In this document: positions 51,961-61,383 of the stretch, piece by piece
Layout of the letters: every line of letters starts with the position of its first letter
Numbering within the stretch: the stretch's first letter is position 1
DNA from: Methyloversatilis sp.
Lineage (GTDB): Bacteria; Pseudomonadota; Gammaproteobacteria; Burkholderiales; Rhodocyclaceae
Length of the DNA stretch: 64,000 nucleotides
Direction: 5' to 3'
Assembly (NCBI RefSeq): GCF_030696805.1
Contig: NZ_JAUYRO010000044.1
Coordinates: forward strand, 16,019 to 80,018
Translations under genes and position numbers: made by a program
The notes under the pieces: generated by a model
Told to the model about the DNA's origin: nothing
Databases searched by the model: none
What the model saw: the letters and a program-made list of their open reading frames with translations, nothing else

Positions 51961-53408
51961 AAGCAGTCATTGCCGCGCTGTTCCTGAGTTTCGCCACGAA
52001 CCTTGCGATTGCTGCGCCAGCACAGACGCCAGCGCTGCGCCAGTTGCCGGACTTTTCCGAGCTGGTCGAGCGGCAGGGGCAGGCGGTCGTGAACATCAGC
52101 ACGACGCAGAAGGTCAGCACGCGCGCCATGCCTCAGATGCCACCCGGCATGGACGAAAATGACCCGATGTACGACTTCTTCCGTCGCTTTGTGCCCCAGC
52201 AGCCCGGCGGCCCGGGGTCGCCGGATGCGCGCTCGCTGGGATCGGGCTTCATCGTGTCGGCCGACGGCTATCTGCTGACCAACGCGCACGTCGTTGACGA
52301 GGCGGAAGAAATCACGGTCAAGCTCAGCGACAAGCGTGAATTCAAGGCACGCGTCATCGGCGCCGACAAGCGCACCGACATTGCGGTACTGAAGATCGAG
52401 GCCAGCGGCTTGCCGATGGTGAAATTCGGCGACGCGACCAAGCTGCGCGTCGGCGAGTGGGTGGTGGCCATCGGTTCGCCTTTCGGTTTTGAAAGCTCGG
52501 TCACGGCCGGCATTGTGTCGGCCAAGGGCCGCTCGCTGCCGCAGGAAAATTTCGTGCCCTTCATCCAGACCGATGTGGCGATCAATCCGGGCAATTCCGG
52601 CGGGCCGCTGTTCAATCTTCGCGGCGAGGTGGTGGGCATCAATTCCCAGATCTATAGTCGCAACGGCGGCTTCATGGGCTTGTCGTTCGCAATTCCGATC
52701 GATGTCGCGATGGACATCCAGTCGCAGCTGCGTGCCAACGGGCGGGTGCAGCGCGGGCGCATTGGCGTCGTGATCCAGGAGGTGACGAAGGAACTGGCCG
52801 ATTCGTTCGGCATGAAGCGGCCGGAAGGCGCTCTGGTCAGTTCGGTCGAACCGCGCGGTCCCGCCGAAGCCGCCGGCATCGCTCCAGGGGATGTCATCCT
52901 GCGTTTCGATGGCAAAGCAGTGGAGGGATCGGGCGATCTGCCGCGTCTGGTCGGCGGCACCAAGCCGGGCGCATCTTCGGTCGCCCAAGTGTGGCGCAAT
53001 GGTGCCACGCGCGACATTGCGGTCACCGTAGTCGAACTGAACGACGATCTGGCCGATCCGCGACGCAGCCGTCGTGGCGGCGGTGCCCCGGAAGCGGCAC
53101 CGCAGTCCAACCGCCTGGGTCTTGTGTTGTCGGAAGTGACGCCGCAGCAGCGGCGCGGCATGCAGATCGAAGGAGGGCTGCGGGTGGAAAACATCACCGG
53201 GGGCGTCCGGTCCGACCTGCGCATCGGCGACGTCATCCTGGCCGTGATTGCGCGTGGCAAGCAGACGCCGGTGTCTTCGCTCGACCAGTTCAACAGCATT
53301 CTGTCGAGCATGGAGCCGAGGATCGGCCTGACTGTACTGGTGCGTCGTGGCACCAACCAGACCTTTCTTACGCTGCGCGTGCCGAACGGCCAGGAGGCGG
53401 AGAAGTGA
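51957..53408 (+). CDS. DegP/HtrA-family periplasmic serine protease
   Basis: 483 residues. Signal peptide; trypsin-like domain with His in LTNAHVV, Asp in RTDIAVLKI and Ser in GNSGGPLFN; two PDZ domains (about 290-380 and 400-480). Typical DegP/MucD quality-control protease of the envelope. Overlaps rseC and so belongs to the rpoE operon. Confidence 0.95.
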   Translation: MKAVIAALFLSFATNLAIAAPAQTPALRQLPDFSELVERQGQAVVNISTTQKVSTRAMPQMPPGMDENDPMYDFFRRFVPQQPGGPGSPDARSLGSGFIVSADGYLLTNAHVVDEAEEITVKLSDKREFKARVIGADKRTDIAVLKIEASGLPMVKFGDATKLRVGEWVVAIGSPFGFESSVTAGIVSAKGRSLPQENFVPFIQTDVAINPGNSGGPLFNLRGEVVGINSQIYSRNGGFMGLSFAIPIDVAMDIQSQLRANGRVQRGRIGVVIQEVTKELADSFGMKRPEGALVSSVEPRGPAEAAGIAPGDVILRFDGKAVEGSGDLPRLVGGTKPGASSVAQVWRNGATRDIAVTVVELNDDLADPRRSRRGGGAPEAAPQSNRLGLVLSEVTPQQRRGMQIEGGLRVENITGGVRSDLRIGDVILAVIARGKQTPVSSLDQFNSILSSMEPRIGLTVLVRRGTNQTFLTLRVPNGQEAEK

Positions 53409-53662
53409 GCCTGCCGACGAGTGCGCTGACGCTGTATCTGCGTCGCTGGTGCCATCTGTGCGACGATCTGCTTGAGCAACTGACACCGTTGATCGCGCCG
53501 CATGGCGTCGAGGTGCGTGAAATCGACATCGACGAGCACCCGGAATTCGAGGCGCCGTACGGCGAACACATCCCCGTGCTGTGCGCCGGCGATCGTGAGC
53601 TGTGCCGTCACCGGCTTGATCCGCAGGCGGTGCAGGCCTATCTGCTAGAATTGCGCGCTTGA
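53405..53662 (+). CDS. Glutaredoxin-like thiol protein (DUF836)
   Basis: 85 residues. [19 protein letters not shown] has a Cys-x2-Cys thioredoxin-like site; [22 protein letters not shown] keeps the cis-Pro loop. GTG overlaps the degP stop (GTGA) and has GGAG ahead, so it may help the oxidative part of envelope stress. Followed by a terminator. Confidence 0.85.
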   Translation: MSLPTSALTLYLRRWCHLCDDLLEQLTPLIAPHGVEVREIDIDEHPEFEAPYGEHIPVLCAGDRELCRHRLDPQAVQAYLLELRA

Positions 53663-53686
53663 TCTCGTCGGTCCGGCTGACCAGAC

Positions 53687-53713
53687 AAGGGTGCCGCCAA
53701 GGGCACCCTTTTT
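53687..53713 (+). terminator. Intrinsic terminator after the rpoE-degP-grx operon
   Basis: 9-bp stem AAGGGTGCC/GGCACCCTT (53687-53695, 53702-53710) then TTT within a 5-T run; 23 bases before lepA. Confidence 0.8.
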
Positions 53714-53735
53714 CATTCCTGTTTCCACTCTGACG

Positions 53736-55529
53736 ATGCAGCACATTCGAAACTTTTCCATCATTGCCCACATCGACCACGGCAAGTCCACGCTGGCCGA
53801 TCGTCTGATCCAGCGTTGCGGTGGTCTGTCCGATCGCGAAATGGAGGCGCAGGTCCTTGATTCGATGGATCTGGAGCGCGAACGCGGCATCACGATCAAG
53901 GCGCAGACCGCGGCCCTGCGTTACAAGGCAAACGACGGGCAGATCTATCAGTTCAACCTGATCGACACACCGGGTCACGTCGACTTCTCGTATGAAGTGA
54001 GCCGTTCGCTGTCCGCCTGCGAAGGTGCGCTGCTGGTGGTCGATGCCTCGCAGGGCGTCGAGGCGCAGACCGTGGCCAACTGCTATACCGCGCTTGATCT
54101 GGGCGTGGAAGTGGTGCCGGTGCTGAACAAGATCGATCTGCCACAGGCGGATCCGGAGAACGCGCGGCAGGAGATCGAGGACGTCATCGGCATCGACGCG
54201 ACGGATGCGATCCAGTGTTCCGCCAAGACCGGACTGGGCATCGACGACATCCTCGAAATGATCGTCGTGCGCATTCCGCCGCCCAAGGGCGATCCGGCGG
54301 GGCCGCTGAAGGCACTGATCATCGATTCCTGGTTTGACAACTACGTCGGCGTCGTCATGCTGGTGCGCGTGGTCGACGGTGCGTTGAAGCCCAAGGACCG
54401 GATGCTGTTCATGTCGACCGGCGCGCAGTATCAGGTCGACCAGGTCGGCGTGTTCACGCCCAAGTCCCTGCAGCGTGAAAGCCTGTCGGCGGGTGAAGTC
54501 GGCTTCGTCATCTGCGGCCTGAAGGAACTGAAGGCAGCCAAGGTCGGCGACACCATCACGCTGGCCGATCACCGTGCGCCGGAGGCGCTGCCCGGCTTCA
54601 AGGAGATCAAGCCGCAAGTGTTCGCCGGACTGTATCCGGTCGAGGCCAGCGAGTACGACCAGCTGCGCGAGTCGCTCGAGAAGCTCAAGCTGAATGATGC
54701 GTCGCTGCAGTACGAGCCGGAAGTGTCGCAGGCGCTGGGTTTCGGTTTCCGCTGCGGCTTCCTCGGCATGCTGCACATGGAAATCGTGCAGGAGCGGCTG
54801 GAACGCGAATTCGACATGGATCTCATCACCACGGCGCCGACCGTGGTGTATGAGGTGCTGATGAACGACGGCAGCATCGTCATGGTCGAGAATCCGGCCA
54901 AGCTGCCCGAAGTGTCGAAGACGTCGGAAATCCGCGAGCCCATCATCAAGGCGGTCATCTTCCTGCCGCAGGAATATCTGGGTGCGGTGATCACCTTGTG
55001 CGAGCAGAAGCGCGGGCAGCAGGTGAACATGCTGTATCACGGCCGTCAGGTGCAGCTCACCTATGACCTGCCGATGGCCGAGGTGGTGTTCGATTTCTTC
55101 GACAAGTTGAAGTCGGTATCGCGCGGATACGCTTCGCTCGATTACGAGTTCAAGGAGTACCGCGCGGCCGACGTGGTGAAGCTCGACATCATGGTCGCCG
55201 GCGAGAAGGTCGACGCCCTGTCAGTCATCGTGCACCGGGCCAACGCGCAGTACCGTGGCCGTGAGGTGGCGGCCAAGATGCGCGAGTTGATTCCGCGCCA
55301 GATGTTCGACGTGCCGGTGCAGGCGGCGATCGGGGTGCACATCATTGCGCGCGAAACCATCAAGGCGCTGCGCAAGAACGTTCTGGCCAAGTGTTACGGC
55401 GGCGACATTTCACGCAAGAAGAAGCTGCTGGAAAAGCAGAAGGCCGGCAAGAAACGCATGAAGCAGGTAGGCAACGTCGAAATACCGCAGGAGGCGTTCC
55501 TCGCCGTGCTGCGTGTCGACGACAAATAA
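53736..55529 (+). CDS. lepA: Elongation factor 4 LepA
   Basis: 597 residues. [17 protein letters not shown] (P-loop), [14 protein letters not shown] (G3), VLNKIDLP (G4), and the LepA-specific C-terminal domain [26 protein letters not shown]. Ribosomal GTPase. Start fits the family. Confidence 0.97.
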   Translation: MQHIRNFSIIAHIDHGKSTLADRLIQRCGGLSDREMEAQVLDSMDLERERGITIKAQTAALRYKANDGQIYQFNLIDTPGHVDFSYEVSRSLSACEGALLVVDASQGVEAQTVANCYTALDLGVEVVPVLNKIDLPQADPENARQEIEDVIGIDATDAIQCSAKTGLGIDDILEMIVVRIPPPKGDPAGPLKALIIDSWFDNYVGVVMLVRVVDGALKPKDRMLFMSTGAQYQVDQVGVFTPKSLQRESLSAGEVGFVICGLKELKAAKVGDTITLADHRAPEALPGFKEIKPQVFAGLYPVEASEYDQLRESLEKLKLNDASLQYEPEVSQALGFGFRCGFLGMLHMEIVQERLEREFDMDLITTAPTVVYEVLMNDGSIVMVENPAKLPEVSKTSEIREPIIKAVIFLPQEYLGAVITLCEQKRGQQVNMLYHGRQVQLTYDLPMAEVVFDFFDKLKSVSRGYASLDYEFKEYRAADVVKLDIMVAGEKVDALSVIVHRANAQYRGREVAAKMRELIPRQMFDVPVQAAIGVHIIARETIKALRKNVLAKCYGGDISRKKKLLEKQKAGKKRMKQVGNVEIPQEAFLAVLRVDDK

Positions 55530-55547
55530 AAAGACTGGACCCGAATC

Positions 55548-56360
55548 TTGAATTTCGCACTCATCCTTTTCGTGCTGTGCGTGGTCACCGGCATCCTCTG
55601 GGGCCTCGACCGCATGGTGTTCGCGCGCAAGCGGCCAGCCGGCGCGCCGGACCCCTGGTGGGTTGAATACGGCGCAAGCTTCTTCCCGGTCATCATCGTC
55701 GTATTCGGGCTGCGCAGTTTTGTCGTCGAGCCGTTCCGCATACCGTCCGGATCGATGATCCCGACGCTGCTGATCGGCGATTTCATCCTGGTGAACAAGT
55801 TCACCTACGGCGTGCGTCTGCCGGTGCTGCACGACAAGATCATTCCGATGAATGATCCGCAGCGCGGGGATGTCATGGTGTTCCGCTATCCGGCCGATCC
55901 ATCGGTCGATTACATCAAACGTGTGGTCGGTCTGCCTGGTGATACGGTGGCTTATCAGAACAAGCGGCTGACCATCAATGGCGTCGAAGTGCCGCTGCAA
56001 CCGGCGGAAGATTATTTCCACAGCGAGCGCGCCTACTACTCCAACCGCTTCAGCGAAACGCTGGGCGACGTGCAGCATCACATCCTGAACGATCGCGATG
56101 CGCGGGCCGACATTCCGACCGCACTCGATTTTCCGGGGCGCGAAAACTGCGTCTACAATCGTGAAGGGGTGCGCTGCGAAGTGCCGGTGGGCCACTACCT
56201 GGTGCTGGGTGACAACCGTGATCAGAGTGCCGACAGCCGCATCTGGGGTTTCGTGCCGGACGCGAACATCGTGGGCAAGGCTTTTTTCATCTGGTTCCAC
56301 GCGGACACCATCCTGCCGCCGAAGGGCATCGATTTCGGCCGTATCGGCAGCTTCAGATAG
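55548..56360 (+). CDS. lepB: Signal peptidase I LepB
   Basis: 270 residues. Two N-terminal membrane helices; catalytic Ser in RIPSGSMIPTLLIGDFILV and Lys in DYIKRVVGLPGDTV; GDNRDQSADSRIWGFV is box E. TTG start, spacing to CTGGA. Cleaves signal peptides of exported proteins such as those listed here. Confidence 0.96.
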   Translation: MNFALILFVLCVVTGILWGLDRMVFARKRPAGAPDPWWVEYGASFFPVIIVVFGLRSFVVEPFRIPSGSMIPTLLIGDFILVNKFTYGVRLPVLHDKIIPMNDPQRGDVMVFRYPADPSVDYIKRVVGLPGDTVAYQNKRLTINGVEVPLQPAEDYFHSERAYYSNRFSETLGDVQHHILNDRDARADIPTALDFPGRENCVYNREGVRCEVPVGHYLVLGDNRDQSADSRIWGFVPDANIVGKAFFIWFHADTILPPKGIDFGRIGSFR

Positions 56361-56386
56361 TTGATCGCGCCATGAGGAGTCAACAG

Positions 56387-56752
56387 ATGCTGCGCAAGCA
56401 ATCCGGTCTGAGTCTGGTGGGCTTCCTGTTCGTTGCTGGCATCGCCGGCATCGTTCTGGTACTCGCAATGAAGACGATTCCGGCGGTCATCGAGTACTAC
56501 ACCATCCTGAAGAACGTGAATGCCATCGTGAAGAACGGCGAAATCAAGGGCGGTACGGTGGCCGATTACCGCAACGCTTTCGCCAAGCGTTCCATCATGG
56601 ATGAAATGTCCAGCGTCACGCCGGCGGATCTCGACATCATCAAGGACTCGAATGGCATCGAGATGTCCTTTTCCTACGATCGCAAGGTGCATATGTTCGG
56701 GCCGGTGAGCATCCTGTTCGAATTCGAAGGGTCGGCCACCGGGCCGAACTGA
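56387..56752 (+). CDS. DUF4845 family protein
   Basis: 121 residues. LRKQSGLSLVGFLFVAGIAGIVLVLAMK resembles a type IV prepilin start or a simple membrane anchor. Conserved between lepB and rnc in betaproteobacteria; function unknown. ATG 56387 has AGGAG 7 bases ahead; ATG 56372 overlaps that site. Confidence 0.82.
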   Translation: MLRKQSGLSLVGFLFVAGIAGIVLVLAMKTIPAVIEYYTILKNVNAIVKNGEIKGGTVADYRNAFAKRSIMDEMSSVTPADLDIIKDSNGIEMSFSYDRKVHMFGPVSILFEFEGSATGPN

Positions 56753-56756
56753 CGCA

Positions 56757-57434
56757 GTGACCTCCGCCGGGCAGATCGAGCAGGGGCTCGGCCACGTCTT
56801 CGTATCGAAGCACCTTCTGGCCCAGGCGCTGACGCATCGCAGTTTTTCCGCCACGCACAACGAACGGCTCGAATTTCTCGGCGATGCCGTGCTCGACTGC
56901 ATCGCCTCGGACCTGCTGTGCGAGCGCTTCCCCGATCTCCCGGAAGGCGTGCTGTCCCGCTTGCGCGCCAATCTGGTCAAGCAGGACACGCTGGCCGACA
57001 TGGCGTGCGAACTCGATCTCGGCAGCGCGCTCCGTCTGGGCGATGGCGAAGTGAAGACCGGTGGCCGTTCCCGACCGTCCATCCTCGCCGACGCACTCGA
57101 AGCGCTCATCGGTGCTGTCTTCACCGAAGCCGGCTACGGTGCGGCGCGGCAGACGGTCGCGCAGCTGTTCGGCGCGCGCCTGACCGGTCTGAACCCTGAA
57201 CTCGATTCGCGCGACCCGAAAACCGCATTGCAGGAATGGCTGCAGGCTCGACACAAGCCGCTTCCGGTCTATGAAATCAGTGCCGTGACCGGCGCGGCAC
57301 ATGCCCAGGCGTTCCGCGCGCGCTGCCGCGTCGAGGCACTGGGCCTCGCTACCGAAGGCGAGGGCAGCAACCGGCGCACTGCCGAACAGGCCGCTGCATC
57401 GCGCGCGCTTGAACAACTGCAGGGACAGACATGA
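56757..57434 (+). CDS. rnc: Ribonuclease III
   Basis: 225 residues. HNERLEFLGDAVLDCIASDLL is the RNase III signature with catalytic acids; DALEALIGAVFTEAG the second; C-terminal double-stranded RNA-binding domain (PKTALQEWLQARHKPLPVYE ...). GTG start. Overlaps era by ATGA. Confidence 0.96.
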   Translation: MTSAGQIEQGLGHVFVSKHLLAQALTHRSFSATHNERLEFLGDAVLDCIASDLLCERFPDLPEGVLSRLRANLVKQDTLADMACELDLGSALRLGDGEVKTGGRSRPSILADALEALIGAVFTEAGYGAARQTVAQLFGARLTGLNPELDSRDPKTALQEWLQARHKPLPVYEISAVTGAAHAQAFRARCRVEALGLATEGEGSNRRTAEQAAASRALEQLQGQT

Positions 57435-58381
57435 CTGATTCCATCGCGGAAGGCGAATTGCCGCACACGCCGCCCGAGACGTCACCGATCGCGCCAACCA
57501 TTACCCATTGCGGCTTCATCGCCATCGTCGGCCGGCCCAATGTCGGCAAATCGACGCTGATGAATCGTCTGATCGGCCAGAAGGTGAGCATCACCTCGGC
57601 CAAGGCGCAGACCACGCGGCACCGCATACACGGGGTGCTGACCCGCGACGCCCGTCAGTTCGTGTTCGTCGACACGCCCGGATTCCAGACCAAGCACCGC
57701 AATGCGCTGAACCGCGTGATGAACCGTTCGGTCACGCAGGCGCTGGCCGACGTCGACGTGATCGTGTTCGTCATCGAAGCGGGCAAGCTGACCGAAGCCG
57801 ATCAGGAAGTGATTGCGCTGCTGCCGAAAGACCGGCCCGTGCTGTTGCTGCTGAACAAGACAGACAAGGCGGGCGATCGCGCAAAGTTGCTGCCCTTTGT
57901 CGAGCGCATTGCGAAGCTGCATGACTTTCACGCCATCCTGCCGGTCAGCGCGCAGCGTGGCGATGGGCTCGATGCACTGATGAAGGTGGCCGGTGAACTG
58001 CTGCCGGAAGGTCAGGCCATGTTCGACGCCGACGACTTCACCGACCGCAGCGAACGCTTTCTTGCCGCCGAATACATCCGCGAAAAACTGTTCCGGCAAC
58101 TGGGCGACGAGCTGCCGTACGGGCTGGCGGTCGAGATCGAGCGCTTCGAGGCGGAAGGCAATCTGCGCCGCATCGCGGCCGCGGTCATCGTCGGCCGCGA
58201 GGCGCACAAGGGCATCGTCATCGGCCGCAATGGCGAAGTGCTGAAAACCGTCGGCAGCGCGGCGCGCCACGACATGGAAAAGGTGTTCGACTCGAAGGTA
58301 TTCCTGGAGCTGCACGTGAAGGTGCGCAGCGGCTGGGCCGACGACGAACGCGCGCTGAAAAGCCTGGGTTTCGAGCCGTGA
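57431..58381 (+). CDS. era: GTPase Era
   Basis: 316 residues. GRPNVGKSTLMNRLIGQKVSITS, DTPGFQT, LLLNKTDK G motifs, then a KH domain (AHKGIVIGRNGEVLKTVGSAAR). An N-terminal extension of about 25 residues precedes G1. Needed for 16S maturation. Confidence 0.97.
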   Translation: MTDSIAEGELPHTPPETSPIAPTITHCGFIAIVGRPNVGKSTLMNRLIGQKVSITSAKAQTTRHRIHGVLTRDARQFVFVDTPGFQTKHRNALNRVMNRSVTQALADVDVIVFVIEAGKLTEADQEVIALLPKDRPVLLLLNKTDKAGDRAKLLPFVERIAKLHDFHAILPVSAQRGDGLDALMKVAGELLPEGQAMFDADDFTDRSERFLAAEYIREKLFRQLGDELPYGLAVEIERFEAEGNLRRIAAAVIVGREAHKGIVIGRNGEVLKTVGSAARHDMEKVFDSKVFLELHVKVRSGWADDERALKSLGFEP

Positions 58382-58439
58382 GCGCAGCGGCGCTGTCTGC
58401 CGCGAGGTGGCGCAGCCATGACCGCCGGAAGGCAGTCAG

Positions 58440-59174
58440 GTGAATTCGGGCAAGCAGCGGGTGGACGGCCAGCCCGCCTTCCTGCTGCAGTCCCATCCTT
58501 ACCGCGAAACAAGCCTGGTGGTCGACGTGTTCAGCCGCGATTTCGGCCGCATCGGTCTGGTGGCACGCGGCGCCAAGCGACCGCGCGCGGCGCTGCGCGG
58601 TGTGCTGATGGAATTCCAGCCGCTCGAACTGGGCTGGTTTGGTCAGGGCGAGCTGCGCACGCTGGCGCGCGCCGAATGGCAGCGCGCGTGGCCGATGCTG
58701 TCCGGCCCGAGGCTGCTGCTGGGCTACTATCTGAACGAATTGCTGCAGCGGCTGCTGGCACGCGAAGACGCGCACCCGGCGCTGTTCGACCGCTATTCCG
58801 ACACGTTGCAGAAGCTGGCGCTGGCACCGGGTGAAACGGCCGGCCATCAGGTGCTGCTGCGCGGTTTCGAGAAATCGCTGCTGCAGGAACTGGGTTACGG
58901 GCTGACGCTGGACTGCGACGCCCACGGCACCGCTCTGGATGTCGATGCCGCCTACCATTACGTGCCCGATCAGGGCCTGGTGGCGGGCGACGCGGCGACA
59001 CCGAATGTGGTCAGCCTGACGGGTGCTCAGGCGCTGGCGATCAGCGGTGACGATTACGGCGATCCGCAGGTCGTGCGGCTGGCCAGAACACTGATGCGCA
59101 CGCTGATCGCGCACTATCTGCAGGGGCAGGAATTGCGTACCCGGCGTGTATTCATCGAACTACAGGATCTCTGA
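58440..59174 (+). CDS. recO: DNA repair protein RecO
   Basis: 244 residues. N-terminal OB-fold: QPAFLLQSHPYRETSLVVDVFSRDFGRIGLVARGAKRPR; helical domain follows, without the zinc cysteines of some RecO. GTG start with GGAAGG ahead. Loads RecA with RecR. Confidence 0.94.
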   Translation: MNSGKQRVDGQPAFLLQSHPYRETSLVVDVFSRDFGRIGLVARGAKRPRAALRGVLMEFQPLELGWFGQGELRTLARAEWQRAWPMLSGPRLLLGYYLNELLQRLLAREDAHPALFDRYSDTLQKLALAPGETAGHQVLLRGFEKSLLQELGYGLTLDCDAHGTALDVDAAYHYVPDQGLVAGDAATPNVVSLTGAQALAISGDDYGDPQVVRLARTLMRTLIAHYLQGQELRTRRVFIELQDL

Positions 59175-59177
59175 CTC

Positions 59178-59933
59178 ATGATCGAACTTGGCGTCAATAT
59201 CGACCACGTTGCCACGCTGCGCCAGGCGCGCCGCACCTACGAGCCGGATCCGGTGTGGGCCGCCGTGGAGGCGCATCTGGGTGGTGCCGACGGCATTACC
59301 GTGCATCTGCGCGAAGACCGTCGTCACATCCAGGATGACGACGTACGCCGGCTGCGCGATCTGGTGCATATCAAGCTCAATCTCGAAATGGCGGCTACCG
59401 TCGAAATGGTCGGCATCGCCTGCAGCCTGAAGCCGGAAATGGCCATGCTGGTGCCGGAAGGGCGGCACGAGGTGACCACCGAAGGCGGACTGGACATCGT
59501 GTCGCAGGAAGAGCGGCTGTACGCCGTGGTCAGCCGCCTGCGCGACGCCGGCATCGTCACCAGCGTGTTCATCGACGCCGAACTGCCGCAGATCGAGGCG
59601 GCCGCGCGCATCGGCGCCCAGGTGTGCGAAGTCCACACCGGCCCCTATGCACACGCCTTTCACGGCCTGGGCCGCGATCGCGAATCGCAGGCCGTGGTGG
59701 TCGAGCTGGACAAGGTGCGCGCCGGCGGCAAGCTCATCCGCGATCTGGGCATGCGCTTCAACGCCGGCCACGCGCTGAACTACGCCAATGTGCAGCCGGT
59801 GGCCGAACTGCCGGGCGTGCGCGAACTGCACATCGGTCATGCCATCGTCAGCCGTTCGGTGTTCGTCGGCCTGCGTGAGGCGGTGCGCGAAATGAAGCAA
59901 CTGATGCGAGAGGCGGCGGGGAGGGCGGCATGA
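59178..59933 (+). CDS. pdxJ: Pyridoxine 5'-phosphate synthase
   Basis: 251 residues. [38 protein letters not shown], and [12 protein letters not shown] are PdxJ hallmarks; TIM barrel. Makes vitamin B6 from 1-deoxyxylulose 5-phosphate. ATGA overlap with acpS. Confidence 0.97.
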   Translation: MIELGVNIDHVATLRQARRTYEPDPVWAAVEAHLGGADGITVHLREDRRHIQDDDVRRLRDLVHIKLNLEMAATVEMVGIACSLKPEMAMLVPEGRHEVTTEGGLDIVSQEERLYAVVSRLRDAGIVTSVFIDAELPQIEAAARIGAQVCEVHTGPYAHAFHGLGRDRESQAVVVELDKVRAGGKLIRDLGMRFNAGHALNYANVQPVAELPGVRELHIGHAIVSRSVFVGLREAVREMKQLMREAAGRAA

Positions 59934-60319
59934 TTTTCGGTGTAGGCACTGATCTGTGCAGCATTGCGCGTCTGGAACGGCTGGTCACGCGCAATGGCGA
60001 GGCGCTGGCACGGCGCATTCTGGCCGTGTCCGAAATGGTCGAGTTCGAGGGCGCGCGCGAACCGGCACGCTTTCTCGCCAAGCGCTTTGCGGCCAAGGAA
60101 GCGCTCGGCAAGGCACTTGGCACGGGGGTGCGCGCGCCGGTGCTGCTGCGCTCCATCGCCGTGACGCATGACGACCTCGGCAAGCCGGTGTTCCTGTTCG
60201 ACGAGCTGCTGACGCAGTGGCTGGACCAGCGCGGCCTGCATCCGCATCTGTCGCTGTCGGACGAAGTCGCGTACGCGCTGGCCTTCGTCGTGGTCGAGCG
60301 CACGGAGACCGCAGCATGA
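59930..60319 (+). CDS. acpS: Holo-[ACP] synthase
   Basis: 129 residues. [17 protein letters not shown] and [20 protein letters not shown] are the AcpS metal and CoA-binding motifs. Adds phosphopantetheine to AcpP. ATGA overlap with both neighbours. Confidence 0.96.
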   Translation: MIFGVGTDLCSIARLERLVTRNGEALARRILAVSEMVEFEGAREPARFLAKRFAAKEALGKALGTGVRAPVLLRSIAVTHDDLGKPVFLFDELLTQWLDQRGLHPHLSLSDEVAYALAFVVVERTETAA

Positions 60320-61350
60320 GACACACCCCACCCGGTCCGGTCATGCTCGACGTGGCCGGCTTCGAACTGGACGCCGAAGACCGCGAACTGCTCGCCCATC
60401 CGTCGGTCGGCGGGCTCATCCTGTTCGCCCGCAATTTCAGCGATGCGCGTCAGCTTGCCGCACTGACCGAAGCCATTCACGCCGTGCGCACACCGCCGCT
60501 GCTGATCGCGGTCGACCACGAGGGCGGTCGCGTACAGCGTTTTCGCAGCGATGGCTTCACCCATCTGCCGGCGATGCGCACGCTGGGCACACGCTACGAA
60601 GCCGATGCCACCGCAGCGCTGGGCGAAGCGCGCGCCGCCGGATTCGTGCTGGCCGCCGAACTGCGTGCGCTCGGTGTCGATCTGTCATTCACGCCGGTGC
60701 TTGATCTTGATTTCGGTGCCAGCGCGGTCATCGGCGACCGTGCCTTTCACGGCGATCCGGCCATCGTCGCCGCACTGGCCGGCGCACTGGCAGAGGGGCT
60801 GCGCGCGGCCGGCATGAAGTCGGTCGGCAAGCACTTCCCCGGTCACGGCTTCGTCGCCGCGGATTCGCATGTCGCCATCCCGGTCGACGAACGCGATTTC
60901 GACACGATATGGCGCACCGACATCCAGCCCTATCTGCAACTGGGCCGGCAGATCGATGCCGTGATGCCGGCGCACGTCATCTACCCGGCAGTCGATGCGC
61001 TGCCGGCGGGTTTCTCACGCAAGTGGGTGCAGGACATCCTGCGCAACCGGCTCGAATTCGACGGCGTGGTGTTCAGTGATGACCTGTCGATGGAGGGTGC
61101 ATCGGTCGTCGGTGACGTCGTCGCGCGCGCGGAAGCGGCGTGGGACGCCGGCTGCGACATGGTGCTGGTGTGCAATGCACGAGATCAGGCGATCCGGCTC
61201 ATTGACGGCTGGCATCCGGCGCCCGACGCCGAGCGCAGCGCACGCGTGGCGTCGCTGCTGCCGAAGCAGCCGTTCGGCGACCGTACGCAGCTCGCGCAGG
61301 ACACGCGCTATCGCGATGCGCTCGATCAGGTGCAGCGGCTCACCGCCTGA
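60316..61350 (+). CDS. nagZ: Beta-N-acetylhexosaminidase NagZ
   Basis: 344 residues. VDHEGGRVQRFR, VGKHFPGHGFVAADSH (catalytic His/Asp loop) and VFSDDLSMEGA (nucleophile Asp) are GH3 NagZ motifs. Cytosolic peptidoglycan recycling. Overlaps acpS (ATGA). Confidence 0.95.
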   Translation: MRHTPPGPVMLDVAGFELDAEDRELLAHPSVGGLILFARNFSDARQLAALTEAIHAVRTPPLLIAVDHEGGRVQRFRSDGFTHLPAMRTLGTRYEADATAALGEARAAGFVLAAELRALGVDLSFTPVLDLDFGASAVIGDRAFHGDPAIVAALAGALAEGLRAAGMKSVGKHFPGHGFVAADSHVAIPVDERDFDTIWRTDIQPYLQLGRQIDAVMPAHVIYPAVDALPAGFSRKWVQDILRNRLEFDGVVFSDDLSMEGASVVGDVVARAEAAWDAGCDMVLVCNARDQAIRLIDGWHPAPDAERSARVASLLPKQPFGDRTQLAQDTRYRDALDQVQRLTA

Positions 61351-61383
61351 CCGGCCGGCCGTGAAGCCCCACATTCCTGCCCG

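Noticed and set aside
51759..55040. A 1,093-codon open frame on the minus strand
   Set aside because: It is antisense to rseC, degP, grx and lepA, all of which have clear motifs; long antisense frames are common at this GC content.
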